NCBI GenBank assembly: GCA_016928055.1
Contig: JAFGLM010000019.1
Coordinates: 1-64,000, forward strand
Source of the DNA: Gammaproteobacteria bacterium
Lineage (GTDB): Bacteria; Pseudomonadota; Gammaproteobacteria; HTCC5015
Reading direction: 5' to 3'
Length of the DNA stretch: 64,000 bases
Both the position numbers and the translations under genes were made by a program. The notes under the pieces are model-generated. The model was not told where the DNA came from. It was given only the letters and a program-made list of their open reading frames with translations, and searched no databases. Shown here in pieces: positions 1 to 9,166 of this stretch (position 1 is the stretch's first letter; each line of letters starts with the position of its first letter).

Positions 1-56
1 CGCAGCTCGCGATCCATTTTGATGGCCGCATCGATCAGCACCTGGATATTTAAACT

Positions 57-218
57 TTATGCTGACACAGAATTTTGAACAGTCTCTGCCGTTTGAAACC
101 AATGCTTTGTCCGATTCACAAACCCCACCACCAATAACATCACCGGCACTTCAACCAATACACCCACGACTGTTGACAGTGCCACCCAAATACTTAAATA
201 GCGTTCAAAAATATTCAT
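57..218 (-). pseudogene. Remnant of an Acr3-type arsenite efflux pump with a large internal deletion
   Basis: The 53-codon frame starts at an ATG that overlaps the arsC stop (ATGA), as expected for a coupled second gene of an ars operon. It opens with [14 protein letters not shown], which resembles the N-terminus of Acr3 permeases, and continues straight into [13 protein letters not shown] and NRTKHWF, which resemble the extreme C-terminus of the same family. A normal Acr3 has about 350 residues and ten membrane spans, so roughly 300 residues are missing. The frame is kept across the junction. I infer a loss-of-function deletion; the short product cannot be a pump. Bases 1-56 beyond it have an open minus-strand frame (NIQVLIDAAIKMDREL) that I cannot assign. 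Confidence 0.8.
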
Positions 219-664
219 TTGTAAGAATCTTTCTTTAAATAGGAATCAATTTGTTCGATGAAGGTGCGTATCTCATCCCGAACGCGTCGGTAATGCTGCA
301 TCGCTTCTTCCTCGTTTTTTGCGTCTGCCGCCAGTTTGGGTGGATCATCAAAACCGATGTGCAGGCGTTTTATTTTTGCCGGCAGGACAGGGCAGTTTTT
401 ATCGGCATGACCGCAAACGGAAATAACATAATCAGTAGCATCGACCGGTAATTCATCCACTGTTTTTGATTTGTATTTGCCGATATCAATCCCTACTTCC
501 GCCATGGCTTTTACGGCCAGCATGTTCAGTCCGTGTGCTTCAATACCGGCAGAATATGCTTCATAGCGATCAGTGTGCAGATGTTTTAGCCAGCTTTCGG
601 CCATTTGACTGCGGCAGGAATTGCCGGTACAGAGGAATAGTATGCTGCATTTGTCATTTGCCAT
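215..664 (-). CDS. arsC: Thioredoxin-coupled arsenate reductase, LMW-phosphatase family
   Basis: Reduces arsenate to arsenite in the cytoplasm, for export by a pump. The 149-residue protein has the phosphatase P-loop CTGNSCRS near the N-terminus (nucleophile Cys12, Arg18) and the resolving pair Cys84 and Cys91 in [12 protein letters not shown]. This three-cysteine relay is typical of the Staphylococcus pI258-type enzyme that uses thioredoxin. The length is normal and the start is an ATG. The next gene on the strand is the gutted acr3 remnant, coupled through ATGA, so the reductase has lost its partner pump at this locus. No arsR is visible. Arsenite would have to leave by a pump encoded elsewhere, or the gene is on its way to decay. 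Confidence 0.9.
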   Translation of the reverse strand: MANDKCSILFLCTGNSCRSQMAESWLKHLHTDRYEAYSAGIEAHGLNMLAVKAMAEVGIDIGKYKSKTVDELPVDATDYVISVCGHADKNCPVLPAKIKRLHIGFDDPPKLAADAKNEEEAMQHYRRVRDEIRTFIEQIDSYLKKDSYK

Positions 665-812
665 TTGGTTTTTAACTTCTTGTTTGATTTTGGTCCGATT
701 CTGCTATTGTCCGGAATTAATTTGTCTGATCAAGTATTGATTTTATTAATTGGTTGAAATGCTGATATAGTCCACCTGACAACGGTAACCTTTTAGTGAT
801 TGTTTGTTACAT

Positions 813-1448
813 ATGAATGACACCATGAAAGCCTTGATTGTATTTGATCTGGGTGGAGTACTCATCGACTGGGATCCGCGCTATCTGTATCGGAAACTCT
901 TTAGCGGTGATGATGCGGCGATGGAGCACTTTTTAACCGAGATTTGTTCGCCGGCATGGAATGTTCAACAGGATGCCGGACGACCGCTGGCTGTGGCGAC
1001 AGAAGAATTGGTGTCCCGTTATCCACAGCAACGCGAGCTGATCAAGGCTTTCTATGGGCGTTGGGAAGAAATGCTCGGTGGTGCAATCGAAGCCAGCGTC
1101 GCGATTTTACAGGAAGTAAAAAACCTGGGTTTTCCAGTCGTTGCGCTCAGTAACTGGTCGGCGGAAACATTCTCCCTGGCACGTAAGCGTTATGATTTCC
1201 TCAATTGGTTTGACGATCTGGTCATATCAGGTATAGAGAAGGTGGCCAAACCGGACCCTGAAATTTATCAAATTTTACTCAAGCGAACCGGGCGCAATGC
1301 CGAAAACTGTATATTCATTGACGATAGTCTGATGAATATTAGTGCGGCCAAAGGCCTTGGGTTTGTAACTATCCATTATCAGTCACCGGATCAGCTGCGA
1401 GAGGAATTGTCTTTATTGTGTCCTGGCCTGGCGGTACTGAATACCTGA
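813..1448 (+). CDS. HAD-superfamily (subfamily IA) phosphatase, YihX-like
   Basis: A 211-residue cytoplasmic hydrolase of the haloacid dehalogenase superfamily. Motif I is VFDLGGVLIDWDP (nucleophile Asp near residue 11), motif II the Ser of ALSNWS, motif III the Lys of VAKPDPEIYQ and motif IV FIDDSLMN. The GGVLIDWDPRYLYRKLF stretch is characteristic of the group containing E. coli YihX, an alpha-glucose-1-phosphate phosphatase, but the substrate cannot be read from sequence. The frame is open to a TTG at 804. I prefer ATG 813 (MNDTMKALIVF); ATG 825 is also possible. It lies divergent from arsC and is probably transcribed separately from the next gene, about 100 bases on. Confidence 0.8.
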   Translation: MNDTMKALIVFDLGGVLIDWDPRYLYRKLFSGDDAAMEHFLTEICSPAWNVQQDAGRPLAVATEELVSRYPQQRELIKAFYGRWEEMLGGAIEASVAILQEVKNLGFPVVALSNWSAETFSLARKRYDFLNWFDDLVISGIEKVAKPDPEIYQILLKRTGRNAENCIFIDDSLMNISAAKGLGFVTIHYQSPDQLREELSLLCPGLAVLNT

Positions 1449-1549
1449 CGGATGGCGCTATTCAGATTATAACCGGTTGGATTGTTCATTGAATCTTGCT
1501 TGCTTTTAAGCATAATGAACGTATTCGGCCATTGAGTGAGATTGAAGCT

Positions 1550-2353
1550 ATGAGTGATCAGAAAGTTATCAGCCTGATAACCGACTTTGGTTTTGACTCG
1601 CCTTTTGTCGGTGTTATGAAAGCCGTTATCATCTCCCGCTCGCCTGAAATACATATTGTCGATCTGTTTCATAACGTAGCGGCTTACAATGTTGATGAAG
1701 GCGGTTTCTGGTTAACACACAGCTATCATTACTTACCCAAAGGCTCGATACACATAGCGATAGTGGATCCGGGTGTCGGTTCTGTTCGCAGAATACTGGC
1801 GGCGCGTTATGACGGGCATATTTTTTTGGCGCCGGATAATGGTTTATTACATCAGGCTTTTGGTGGTCAACAGGACATAGAATACCGTGAGCTGGATCTA
1901 CCGCGCCTGAGTGATCTGCTTGGCTTACCACTTGCCAGCGCAACCTTTCATGGCCGTGATATTTTTGCTCCGGTGGCGGCCGCACTGGCGGCAGGGGTTT
2001 GTGAATTTGAAGAGCTTGGTAACACTTACAGCGATGTTACACCGGCGCGCATTGGTCAGGTCATCAAGATTGGCAATGAAATTAATGGTGCCGTTATGAG
2101 CATCGACCATTATGGCAATATAATTACCAATATCCGCGGTAAGTTACTGGACGGTCACGAGAACTGTACTGTGGAATGTTCGGGTCATCGTTTTACGATC
2201 AAACGAACCTACTCGGACGCACGTGCCGGTGAAGACATTGCTCTGGTTAATTCATTCGGTGTGCTGGAAATTGCCCGGGCCCAGGGTCGTGCCGCTGATC
2301 GGCTGGGTGTTAATCGGGGTGCCAAGGTTACAGTCAGGTTTAATAAAACCTGA
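1550..2353 (+). CDS. S-adenosyl-L-methionine hydrolase (adenosine-forming), DUF62/SAM hydroxide adenosyltransferase family
   Basis: The 267-residue protein matches the family that splits SAM with water to adenosine and methionine and is related to fluorinase and chlorinase. Visible family blocks are SLITDFGFDSPFVGVMK at the N-terminus, DPGVGSVRRI followed by FLAPDNGLL, FHGRDIFAPVAA in the middle, and SIDHYGNIITNI opening the C-terminal beta-barrel domain. The Arg after DPGVG and the His of FHGRD fit the Asp-Arg-His set that activates water in the hydrolases. The start is taken as ATG 1550, since upstream in-frame codons (to TTG 1496) read as non-conserved. Its physiological purpose is poorly understood; a role in SAM homeostasis is inference. 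Confidence 0.85.
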   Translation: MSDQKVISLITDFGFDSPFVGVMKAVIISRSPEIHIVDLFHNVAAYNVDEGGFWLTHSYHYLPKGSIHIAIVDPGVGSVRRILAARYDGHIFLAPDNGLLHQAFGGQQDIEYRELDLPRLSDLLGLPLASATFHGRDIFAPVAAALAAGVCEFEELGNTYSDVTPARIGQVIKIGNEINGAVMSIDHYGNIITNIRGKLLDGHENCTVECSGHRFTIKRTYSDARAGEDIALVNSFGVLEIARAQGRAADRLGVNRGAKVTVRFNKT

Positions 2354-2451
2354 CAAAATGCTATATCAGGGCATGGTCGGAACAAAAGTCCTGAAAGTAA
2401 CCCGCTATCCTTATTTGAAATTCGTCAGAACCCCATGTTTGAGGTGTAATA

Positions 2452-3804
2452 ATGTTGCAGCTCTGGATTGAAAAGCTGGCGCAAGTCCTCTGGTCAGGTA
2501 CCGCTACCCGGCCCGGATGGCATACCAGACTGATCTGGCTGGGACGCTTGCTTTACCAGATTGGCAGCGACTTTATGAAGGGTGATATCGCCTTGCGCGC
2601 CATGAGTCTGGTATTCACCACGCTGCTTGCCGTCGTGCCTTTATTGGCGGTTAGTTTTTCAGTGTTAAAAGGTTTTGGTGTTAAGAACAAGGATTTGATC
2701 GAGTCCTATTTATTACCGTTACTGGAGCCACTCGGTGCGCAAGGCGTTGAAGTTCTGGGCCGTGTTATCGAATTTGTTGAAAATATAAAGGTCGGTGTAC
2801 TGGGTTCACTCGGTTTGGCGTTATTGTTTTACAGCGCATTTTCCCTCATTCAAAAAGTCGAGCAGGCCTTTAACAATATCTGGCGTCTTAAGCAAAGTCG
2901 CACACTGTTGCGCCGCATGAGCGATTACCTGAGTGTATTGGTGATAGGTCCGATTCTGGTATTTTCAGCGATCGGGCTTAGTGCATCCATGATGAGCAAT
3001 GAACTGGTTCGTACCCTGTTGGAGATTGAGCCATTTGGGCAGCTTTATCGTGTCTTTTTGCGCATCGTGCCCTATCTTCTGGTGATCGCCGCGTTTACCT
3101 TCTTTTATATTTTCATCCCTAATACGCGCGTAAAAATCCGCGCTGCTCTTATCGGTGGTATCGTCTCGGGTATTATCTGGCAAACGACCAGCTGGATTTT
3201 TGCAACTGTTATTGTGGCATCCGCCAAGTACTCGGCGATTTATTCCGGGTTTGCCACGCTGATTATTCTGATGCTGTGGGTCAATCTGAATTGGCTGATA
3301 TTGCTATTGGGCGCCGATTTGGTTTATCACCTGCAACATTGGGACGATCTTCAAATACCCCAGCATCAACGCAGATTAAGTATTGCGGACAAGGAATCAC
3401 TGGCGTTGCAGATATTATGCGTAGTGGGTCAGGCGCACTACGCCGGCCGCCAGGGCGTGATGATGGATGAATTACTCAGTAAAATCAGGTTGCCTGAAAT
3501 CCTGATTGCGGAAGTGATTGATTTACTGCAGGAAGCCGGTTTATTGAGCGAGAGCGCCGAGCCGGCCGAATTATATCTGCCGGGTCGACCGTTTGACAGC
3601 ACCAGCGTTAAAACAGCATTGGATAGATTGCGACGAATTCCGGTTTCGGTTGGCTATACTCTGGACGAAGAACGTATCGCCGTTATTAATTCGGTTATTG
3701 GTGAAGCGGATCAAACTTTACAGAGCATTCTGGGCGAGATAAGTCTCAAGCAGCTATCGTTAGCTGAACCCAGGAGCAAGGAGACCGCGAATATTTCTGT
3801 TTAA
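2452..3804 (+). CDS. YihY/BrkB family inner-membrane protein (UPF0761)
   Basis: A 450-residue integral membrane protein. The N-terminal two thirds carry about six hydrophobic segments, with family blocks such as ALRAMSLVFTTLLAVVPLLAV and FNNIWRLKQSR. The C-terminal 150 residues are soluble and look like the winged-helix-type extension found in many members (MMDELLSKIRLPEILIAEVI). GAGGTG six bases before ATG 2452 is a good ribosome binding site. The family was once misnamed ribonuclease BN and BrkB; no enzymatic role is established. The next gene starts 21 bases after its stop, so the two may share a transcript. Confidence 0.85.
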   Translation: MLQLWIEKLAQVLWSGTATRPGWHTRLIWLGRLLYQIGSDFMKGDIALRAMSLVFTTLLAVVPLLAVSFSVLKGFGVKNKDLIESYLLPLLEPLGAQGVEVLGRVIEFVENIKVGVLGSLGLALLFYSAFSLIQKVEQAFNNIWRLKQSRTLLRRMSDYLSVLVIGPILVFSAIGLSASMMSNELVRTLLEIEPFGQLYRVFLRIVPYLLVIAAFTFFYIFIPNTRVKIRAALIGGIVSGIIWQTTSWIFATVIVASAKYSAIYSGFATLIILMLWVNLNWLILLLGADLVYHLQHWDDLQIPQHQRRLSIADKESLALQILCVVGQAHYAGRQGVMMDELLSKIRLPEILIAEVIDLLQEAGLLSESAEPAELYLPGRPFDSTSVKTALDRLRRIPVSVGYTLDEERIAVINSVIGEADQTLQSILGEISLKQLSLAEPRSKETANISV

Positions 3805-3825
3805 TGCGAGTTAGTAGAGATCAGT

Positions 3826-4599
3826 ATGAATATAAATGCGTATATCTGTAATTTTATTCGTCATCATGGCAAATTAAGAACGGTAGTGGCCGGTACCTTG
3901 TTATTGGTTTTACTGGTTGCCATGTTGACGATAGTTGCCGAGTTGGTTCTTTTCCAGGCTTTACGTTCAGAACCTGTTTATTACGCGGTTTTAATAACGT
4001 TTCTTAGCGGACCGCTAATTCTTTACTTATTTGTTAATTTAATTTCGCAACTGGAGCAGTCAGAAGGGAAACTGCTGGCATTGTCAATCATGGATGATCT
4101 GACCGACGTTTATAACAGACGTTACTTTCTGGAACAGACAGAAAAGGAACTGGCCAAGGCACAACGTTACGGGACTATTTTTTCCATATTAGTAGTCGAT
4201 GTGGACCACTTAAAACGGGTTAATGAAACCTTCGGGCATTCCGCCGGTGACGCGGTGCTGCAGTCGCTGGCCAATACCTGCATGAATAATCTGCGAACCA
4301 TGGATATCTTTGCCCGTCTCGGCGGGGAGGAATTCGCTTTTTTAATACCGGAGTCAGATAAGACTAATGTCGTTGCTTTTGCCAAAAAAGTACTCGACGC
4401 CATGGAAGATACCGTCGTGGTTTTCGATCATCAGGAAATTCATTTTACCGTCAGTATCGGTGTGAAAGCCTTTGATGATGCCACTCAGAGCCTGGATGCC
4501 ATGCTGAAAGATGCTGACGACGCGCTTGAGGAAGCCAAGCGCCGCGGCCGCAATTGCATTGTGGTCTGTGACGCCGCCGAGCAGGTTCCCGCCGAATAG
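3826..4599 (+). CDS. Membrane-anchored diguanylate cyclase (GGDEF domain)
   Basis: Makes the second messenger c-di-GMP from two GTP. The 257-residue protein has two hydrophobic helices in the first 85 residues (about 20-45 and 52-70), a short linker beginning LSIMDDLTDVYNRRYF, which is the classic GGDEF-domain opening, and the active-site loop GGEEF at residues 166-170. The product-inhibition I-site is present as RTMD exactly five residues before GGEEF. There is no periplasmic sensor domain, so any input must come through the membrane helices or partners. It lies 170 bases upstream of the MSHA operon on the same strand, and that operon's ATPase carries a c-di-GMP-binding domain. A functional link is inference but well motivated. 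Confidence 0.9.
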   Translation: MNINAYICNFIRHHGKLRTVVAGTLLLVLLVAMLTIVAELVLFQALRSEPVYYAVLITFLSGPLILYLFVNLISQLEQSEGKLLALSIMDDLTDVYNRRYFLEQTEKELAKAQRYGTIFSILVVDVDHLKRVNETFGHSAGDAVLQSLANTCMNNLRTMDIFARLGGEEFAFLIPESDKTNVVAFAKKVLDAMEDTVVVFDHQEIHFTVSIGVKAFDDATQSLDAMLKDADDALEEAKRRGRNCIVVCDAAEQVPAE

Positions 4600-4769
4600 A
4601 CCGGCCAATCGCTTTAGAACGCCTCCAAAACGCCATTTCAGCCAATATTCGCACGGCAGTTAGGCTACTGGCCGTTAAGAAAACATCCTAATCCTTAGAA
4701 TCAGTTCAAGAAATGCTGTAACTGGCCGATTACACCGGGTGTACCGGTATTCCAGGGATAGAGAACGGC

Positions 4770-5699
4770 ATGTTAGAGCGATTTAAACGAAAACGGGCCG
4801 AATTTTGCACGATCGGCATCGATCTCCAAAGTGATGGGGTGGCCGTGGCGATCGCGCAGCAACCGGGGAAATCGACGTCCACGCGGCTGAAATGCGATTT
4901 CTTGCCCTGTGACAAGCCCGCTGAGTTTGCGCCGGTGCTGGACAAACTGATCCAGCAGCGTAATTTGCGTGACCAGCCCACCGTGCTGGTACTGCCGCCC
5001 GGCGAATACAATCTGTTGCAGACCAGTACTCCGGCGTTGAGCAATAGTGAGATGCGCGCGGCTGCGAGCTGGAAGATCGGTGAATTGATCGATTATCCAG
5101 CCGAACAGGCGGTGGTGGAGATTTTCGAATATCCGGAATCCGGCCAGCGCGGTAAAGAGCGAATGCTCTTTGTGGTCGCCGCAAGGGCTGCAAATATTCA
5201 GGACCATGTTAACCAGCTGCGTCAGTCTGAACTGAAAATTAATGCGATTGATATCGGTGAACTGGCGCTGCGCAACGTTGTTTCCAGATTGCCTGAAAAC
5301 GAACAGGGTGTAGTTGTTCTGTCGCTGGCCGAACGTAGCGGATTGCTGGTGGTGATCAAACAAAGTGAAATTTACCTGGCACGACGGTTTGATCTGGGAT
5401 TCGATGATTTGATGCTGGGCGACGAACGCATGTTCGACGATCTGGTTTTACAGCTGCAACGCTCACTGGATTTTTTTGAAAGTCATTTTGCACAAGCCCT
5501 GCCTGCCAAGGTACTGATCTTTCCACCGGACAAGGTCAGCGGTGAATTGATTATGCATATTAACAGTCATTTAAAACTGGATGTGGAACCGTTAATACTC
5601 GAGCAATTACCGAATTGTTCGATCGAGATGGATGAAATCAGCCAAACGCGCTGTTTGCAGGCGATTGGTGCGGCCCTGAGAGAGAAAGAGGTCAGCTGA
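4770..5699 (+). CDS. mshI: MSHA biogenesis protein MshI (PilM/GspL-like cytoplasmic assembly protein)
   Basis: First gene of the MSHA pilus operon. The 309-residue soluble protein has the actin-like fold signature of PilM-type proteins at its N-terminus (IGIDLQSDGVAVAIAQQ) and a second family block around FDLGFDDLMLGDE. In related pili such a protein forms a cytoplasmic ring that docks onto the N-terminus of the PilN-like protein encoded next. The stop TGA overlaps the next ATG by one base, so the pair is translationally coupled. The 170 bases before it contain no gene and should hold the operon promoter, which I could not place with confidence. Confidence 0.85.
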   Translation: MLERFKRKRAEFCTIGIDLQSDGVAVAIAQQPGKSTSTRLKCDFLPCDKPAEFAPVLDKLIQQRNLRDQPTVLVLPPGEYNLLQTSTPALSNSEMRAAASWKIGELIDYPAEQAVVEIFEYPESGQRGKERMLFVVAARAANIQDHVNQLRQSELKINAIDIGELALRNVVSRLPENEQGVVVLSLAERSGLLVVIKQSEIYLARRFDLGFDDLMLGDERMFDDLVLQLQRSLDFFESHFAQALPAKVLIFPPDKVSGELIMHINSHLKLDVEPLILEQLPNCSIEMDEISQTRCLQAIGAALREKEVS

Positions 5700-6340
5700 T
5701 GAAACAGCAAATTAATCTTTATCAGGAACAGTTCCGGTTAAAACGCGTAGTTTTACCCGCGAACGAAATTTTTGCTTTGTTGGGAATTGGAATCGTCGTA
5801 CTGATTCTTGCCAGTATCGTAATGCAGGTTACTAAAAATAAAATGACCGAGGTACAGGCTGATCTGGCTCGTCAAAATCAAAACCTGACAACGAATAATG
5901 ATCAACTTAGAAATAAAATCGCTGAACATCAGGTTGCGGCTGATTTACAGAAAAGCGTAGCCGATGCCAACAGGAAATTACTTGCCAGAAAGCGTGTGCT
6001 GGAATGGGTCAGACGTTCGCAAGCGGAAGAAAGAATCCGCTTCTCGGCATTACTGGAAGGTCTCGGTCGTCGACGCATAAACGGCCTGTGGTTATCCGAG
6101 GTCAGCATCGATCAGAAAGGTGGTTCCATGCAGTTACAGGGCAACACGCTGAATCCGGAACTGGTGCCGGTATTCCTTGCTGATCTTAAAAAAGAAAAAG
6201 CATTTTCAGGAACTGAGTTTAGAAAAATAAAGATAGAGGAGCAGAATTCAGACCGCAGACTAATGCAGTTCTTGTTAACAACTGAGCCACCAAAGGACGA
6301 TGAAAAGGTTTCCGGCAAAAAGCGCAATGCCCGCTCCTGA
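5699..6340 (+). CDS. PilN-like inner-membrane pilus assembly protein (second MshI-type gene)
   Basis: A 213-residue bitopic protein. It starts MKQQINLYQEQFRLKR; the INLYQ peptide is the part that in PilN inserts into the PilM ring. One membrane helix follows (about residues 25-46), then a coiled coil and a ferredoxin-like periplasmic domain with FSALLEGLGRRRINGLWLS. The coding order mshI, pilN-like, mshJ, mshK, mshL parallels pilM-N-O-P-Q and the usual msh order. It probably forms the inner-membrane alignment complex with MshJ. Confidence 0.8.
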   Translation: MKQQINLYQEQFRLKRVVLPANEIFALLGIGIVVLILASIVMQVTKNKMTEVQADLARQNQNLTTNNDQLRNKIAEHQVAADLQKSVADANRKLLARKRVLEWVRRSQAEERIRFSALLEGLGRRRINGLWLSEVSIDQKGGSMQLQGNTLNPELVPVFLADLKKEKAFSGTEFRKIKIEEQNSDRRLMQFLLTTEPPKDDEKVSGKKRNARS

Positions 6341-6357
6341 GTAATAGAGAAATAAAA

Positions 6358-7071
6358 GTGAATGGATTAAAAGAAATAGTCAAACCGTTGAACCAGCGTA
6401 TTAACGCCTTATCGGTTCGTGAGCGCGTTGTTCTGACCATTACTTTGTTGGTAGCAATATTTTTCGTATGGGGTGCATTGTTGATGGATCAGCAGATTGC
6501 GGAAATACAAAATATAAGGAAGGAGATAGGTCAACAATCGAGCAGTATTACCAGCATGCAGCTGGTACAGAAATCGATGGTTGAACAGCTGGCAAGCGAT
6601 CCCAATAAGGCCGAGCAGATACGACTCGACCGCTATCTGGCCGAAGCGGCACGTATAGACAAGGAACTTCGCGAACAAACACTCGAATTTATTTCGCCGC
6701 AACAAATGATTGATGTATTGAAAGATTTGATTCAGAAGGAAAGTGGTTTGCGGCTGGTCAGTCTTGAAAGCGTTAAACCGGAAGATCCGTTGGCTGATAT
6801 GGAAAAGGAGCTTGCCGGCAGCAACACATCGCAGCCTCAGGCCAAAGAAGCGTCAAAAACAGCAGAACCTTCCGGCGCCTATTTGCATACGTTGAAATTG
6901 AATTTTAAAGGCGATTACCTGAGCGCAATGCATTACATCCAGCGGCTGGAATCATTGCAGTGGCGGTTTATATGGAAATCATTGTCTATTCAGCTGGAAG
7001 ACTATCCGGTTACTAATGTTGAATTACAGCTGCAAACATTCGGACTGACAGAAGGATGGATCGGTGTTTAA
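6358..7071 (+). CDS. mshJ: MSHA biogenesis protein MshJ (PilO-like)
   Basis: A 237-residue bitopic inner-membrane protein starting at GTG. Residues about 22-43 form a single membrane helix (VVLTITLLVAIFFVWGALLM), followed by a long coiled-coil region rich in Q, E and K and a C-terminal compact domain ending GLTEGWIGV. This layout is that of PilO/MshJ, which pairs with the PilN-like protein to connect the cytoplasmic motor to the secretin. Its last codons overlap the start of mshK by eight bases, a sign of tight operon structure. Confidence 0.85.
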   Translation: MNGLKEIVKPLNQRINALSVRERVVLTITLLVAIFFVWGALLMDQQIAEIQNIRKEIGQQSSSITSMQLVQKSMVEQLASDPNKAEQIRLDRYLAEAARIDKELREQTLEFISPQQMIDVLKDLIQKESGLRLVSLESVKPEDPLADMEKELAGSNTSQPQAKEASKTAEPSGAYLHTLKLNFKGDYLSAMHYIQRLESLQWRFIWKSLSIQLEDYPVTNVELQLQTFGLTEGWIGV

Positions 7072-7405
7072 GTTAGCAAATATCGGCTTGGTTTTTTTGT
7101 TGTTCGGACTTATTCCGGTTTTTGCCGAACCTGAAATAATTGATCCGATGCAGCCTCCCAATGCGGGATATATTGTGTCGAACCCCGATGCGAATAAGAG
7201 TGAAGGCTGGGTTGTAGCAGAGATTCTTATTTCAACGGAAAGAAGAATAGCAGTTGTGAATGGACGCGTAGTTAAAGTTGGCAGCGTAATTAATGGTGCC
7301 ATGGTAAGTGCCATTTACGGGCATGCAGTAGAGCTGAATGTGAATGGAAAATCCATTCTGGTATCGCCGGTGAAACGCGATATCAAACGGAAAATAAAGG
7401 AATAG
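7064..7405 (+). CDS. mshK: MSHA biogenesis protein MshK (PilP-like periplasmic protein)
   Basis: A short 113-residue protein starting at GTG inside the end of mshJ, with AAGGAT upstream as ribosome binding site. It has a cleavable signal peptide (VFLLFGLIPVFAE) and a small beta-rich domain (WVVAEILISTERRIAVVNG, then VKVGSVINGAMV) like the homology-region domain of PilP/GspC that contacts the secretin. The basic C-terminal tail (KRDIKRKIKE) is typical of MshK. Position before the secretin gene supports the call. Confidence 0.8.
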   Translation: MFKLANIGLVFLLFGLIPVFAEPEIIDPMQPPNAGYIVSNPDANKSEGWVVAEILISTERRIAVVNGRVVKVGSVINGAMVSAIYGHAVELNVNGKSILVSPVKRDIKRKIKE

Positions 7406-7415
7406 GACGAAGCTT

Positions 7416-9137
7416 ATGTGGACCAGGATTCGACTCGTGATATTTATTGCACTCGCAATTCAGGGTTGTGCGAGCGGTAATAAGACAAGTAAAGGATCAA
7501 CGGATGCATTGTCTGAAATCAAAGCAGCATTAGCTGCAGATTCCTCTGCAAATACCGGAATGACCGAAGGATCCCAGCCGCCATCTGAGATTACCGATGC
7601 GCTAATTCCGCAATATCAATCTCGTATACAGGCGCCCGCCAGGCAAGAACCTGTCGAAGAGCGTTTTGATGTGACGGTTAACCATATGAATGCACGGACA
7701 TTCTTTATGAGTCTGGTACGAGGTACGCCGATTAATCTGGTTGTACATCCGGATGTTGCAGGCTCGATCAGCCTTGATCTTAAAAGTGTAACCATCGATG
7801 AAGTACTGGAAGTGACGCGTGATGTTTATGGCTACGAATACCAGCGCAACCGCGCTGGTTATCTGATATTACCGGCACGCTTACAGTCAAAAATTTTCAA
7901 TCTAAGTTATTTGAATGTTGCGCGCAAAGGCGAGTCGAATACTCGTGTAACGTCCGGTCAGCTGGCCACTGGTGAGCAAGACCAGGGGCAAAATGATAAT
8001 GGTAACAGTAGCAATCAAAGAGGTCGCTCCGGTCGGGGGGGATCCACCCAGGCGTTTGCGTCAAGCAAGATTGCCACTGAATCGAATGCTAATTTCTGGA
8101 ATGACCTGGAGGCCACTGTCCGCACTCTGGTTGGTGAGAGTGAAGGTCGCAGCGTCATCGTCAGCCCGCAACCGGGACTGGTGGTGGTGCGTGCCATGCC
8201 CGGTGAATTGCGTGATGTCGAGGCCTTCTTGAATAACGCGCAGAAGAATTTGCAACGTCAGGTTATTATCGAAGCCAAAGTTATCGAGGTGCGACTGGAT
8301 GATTCTTTTCAGGCCGGTATTAACTGGGTTAAATTAAATCAAAGTGCAGCGCAGGAAGCTGCCGGTGAAGGCGATTTTGCAAGCCAGTTCCGACTAAGCG
8401 GTGGTCGCTCGGAACTATTTGATGAAGCAGGCAATTTGTCGCTGGCGGGATTGGCCAACAGTAGAGATTCGGTAGGACTCGCCAATATATTTTCGCTGGG
8501 CACCGTTCGTAATGATTTTGCGGCAATCATCCGATTGCTGGATCAACAAGGTGATGTCAACGTGCTTTCCAGCCCACGGGTGTCAACGGTTAATAATCAA
8601 AAAGCAGTTATAAAAGTTGGATCGGATGAGTTTTTTGTGACTGAGATTTCATCCACAACAACAATCGGTACTTCCACCTCTACAACACCGGAAATTATAT
8701 TAACCCCGTTCTTTTCCGGAATCGCGCTGGATGTTACCCCGCAAATAAACGACCAGAGCGGTGTGATATTGCACATACACCCAACCATCAGTGAAGTCGT
8801 TGATCAGATTAAAGATATAACGGTAGCCGGTGAAAATCAGTCGTTGCCACTTGCCTACAGTACAGTGCGCGAATCGGATTCCATCGTTCGCGCTAAAAGC
8901 GGGCAGGTTATTATTATTGGCGGCTTGATGCAGAATCAGTTAAGCAACACTGAGGGTGGTATTCCAGGATTAAAGAGCATTCCGGTGTTAGGTAACCTGT
9001 TTAAACAGAAACAGCGCCGGGCTGTTCGAAGTGAACTGGTCATATTATTGAAACCAACCGTTATTGGCGACGACGGAGAGTACTGGAAGAGTGAGCTGGA
9101 ACAGGTATCGAATCGTGTTGATCAATTGAGTCGATGA
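7416..9137 (+). CDS. mshL: MSHA secretin MshL, outer-membrane lipoprotein
   Basis: Forms the outer-membrane channel through which the pilus passes. The 573-residue precursor has a lipobox ending at Cys18 (ALAIQGC), an N-terminal domain beginning NVTVNH-like at FDVTVNHMNARTFF that precedes the N1-type domain, a Gly/Ser/Asn-rich low-complexity linker around residues 188-210 (NGNSSNQRGRSGRGGS), and the secretin core: VIIEAKVIEVRLDDSFQAG, VLSSPRVSTVNNQKA and the closing VIIIGGLMQNQ with IPVLGNLFK. Length and order match the MshL group rather than PilQ. Confidence 0.92.
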   Translation: MWTRIRLVIFIALAIQGCASGNKTSKGSTDALSEIKAALAADSSANTGMTEGSQPPSEITDALIPQYQSRIQAPARQEPVEERFDVTVNHMNARTFFMSLVRGTPINLVVHPDVAGSISLDLKSVTIDEVLEVTRDVYGYEYQRNRAGYLILPARLQSKIFNLSYLNVARKGESNTRVTSGQLATGEQDQGQNDNGNSSNQRGRSGRGGSTQAFASSKIATESNANFWNDLEATVRTLVGESEGRSVIVSPQPGLVVVRAMPGELRDVEAFLNNAQKNLQRQVIIEAKVIEVRLDDSFQAGINWVKLNQSAAQEAAGEGDFASQFRLSGGRSELFDEAGNLSLAGLANSRDSVGLANIFSLGTVRNDFAAIIRLLDQQGDVNVLSSPRVSTVNNQKAVIKVGSDEFFVTEISSTTTIGTSTSTTPEIILTPFFSGIALDVTPQINDQSGVILHIHPTISEVVDQIKDITVAGENQSLPLAYSTVRESDSIVRAKSGQVIIIGGLMQNQLSNTEGGIPGLKSIPVLGNLFKQKQRRAVRSELVILLKPTVIGDDGEYWKSELEQVSNRVDQLSR

Positions 9138-9166
9138 CAACGTATTTATAGCAAGGAGTGCCGCTA

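Noticed and set aside
2452-3804. Ribonuclease BN as a name for the YihY protein
   Set aside because: That name came from a historical misassignment; the sequence is a polytopic membrane protein without nuclease motifs.
4773-5363. Minus-strand open frame (196 codons) inside mshI
   Set aside because: Antisense shadow of a well-supported gene.
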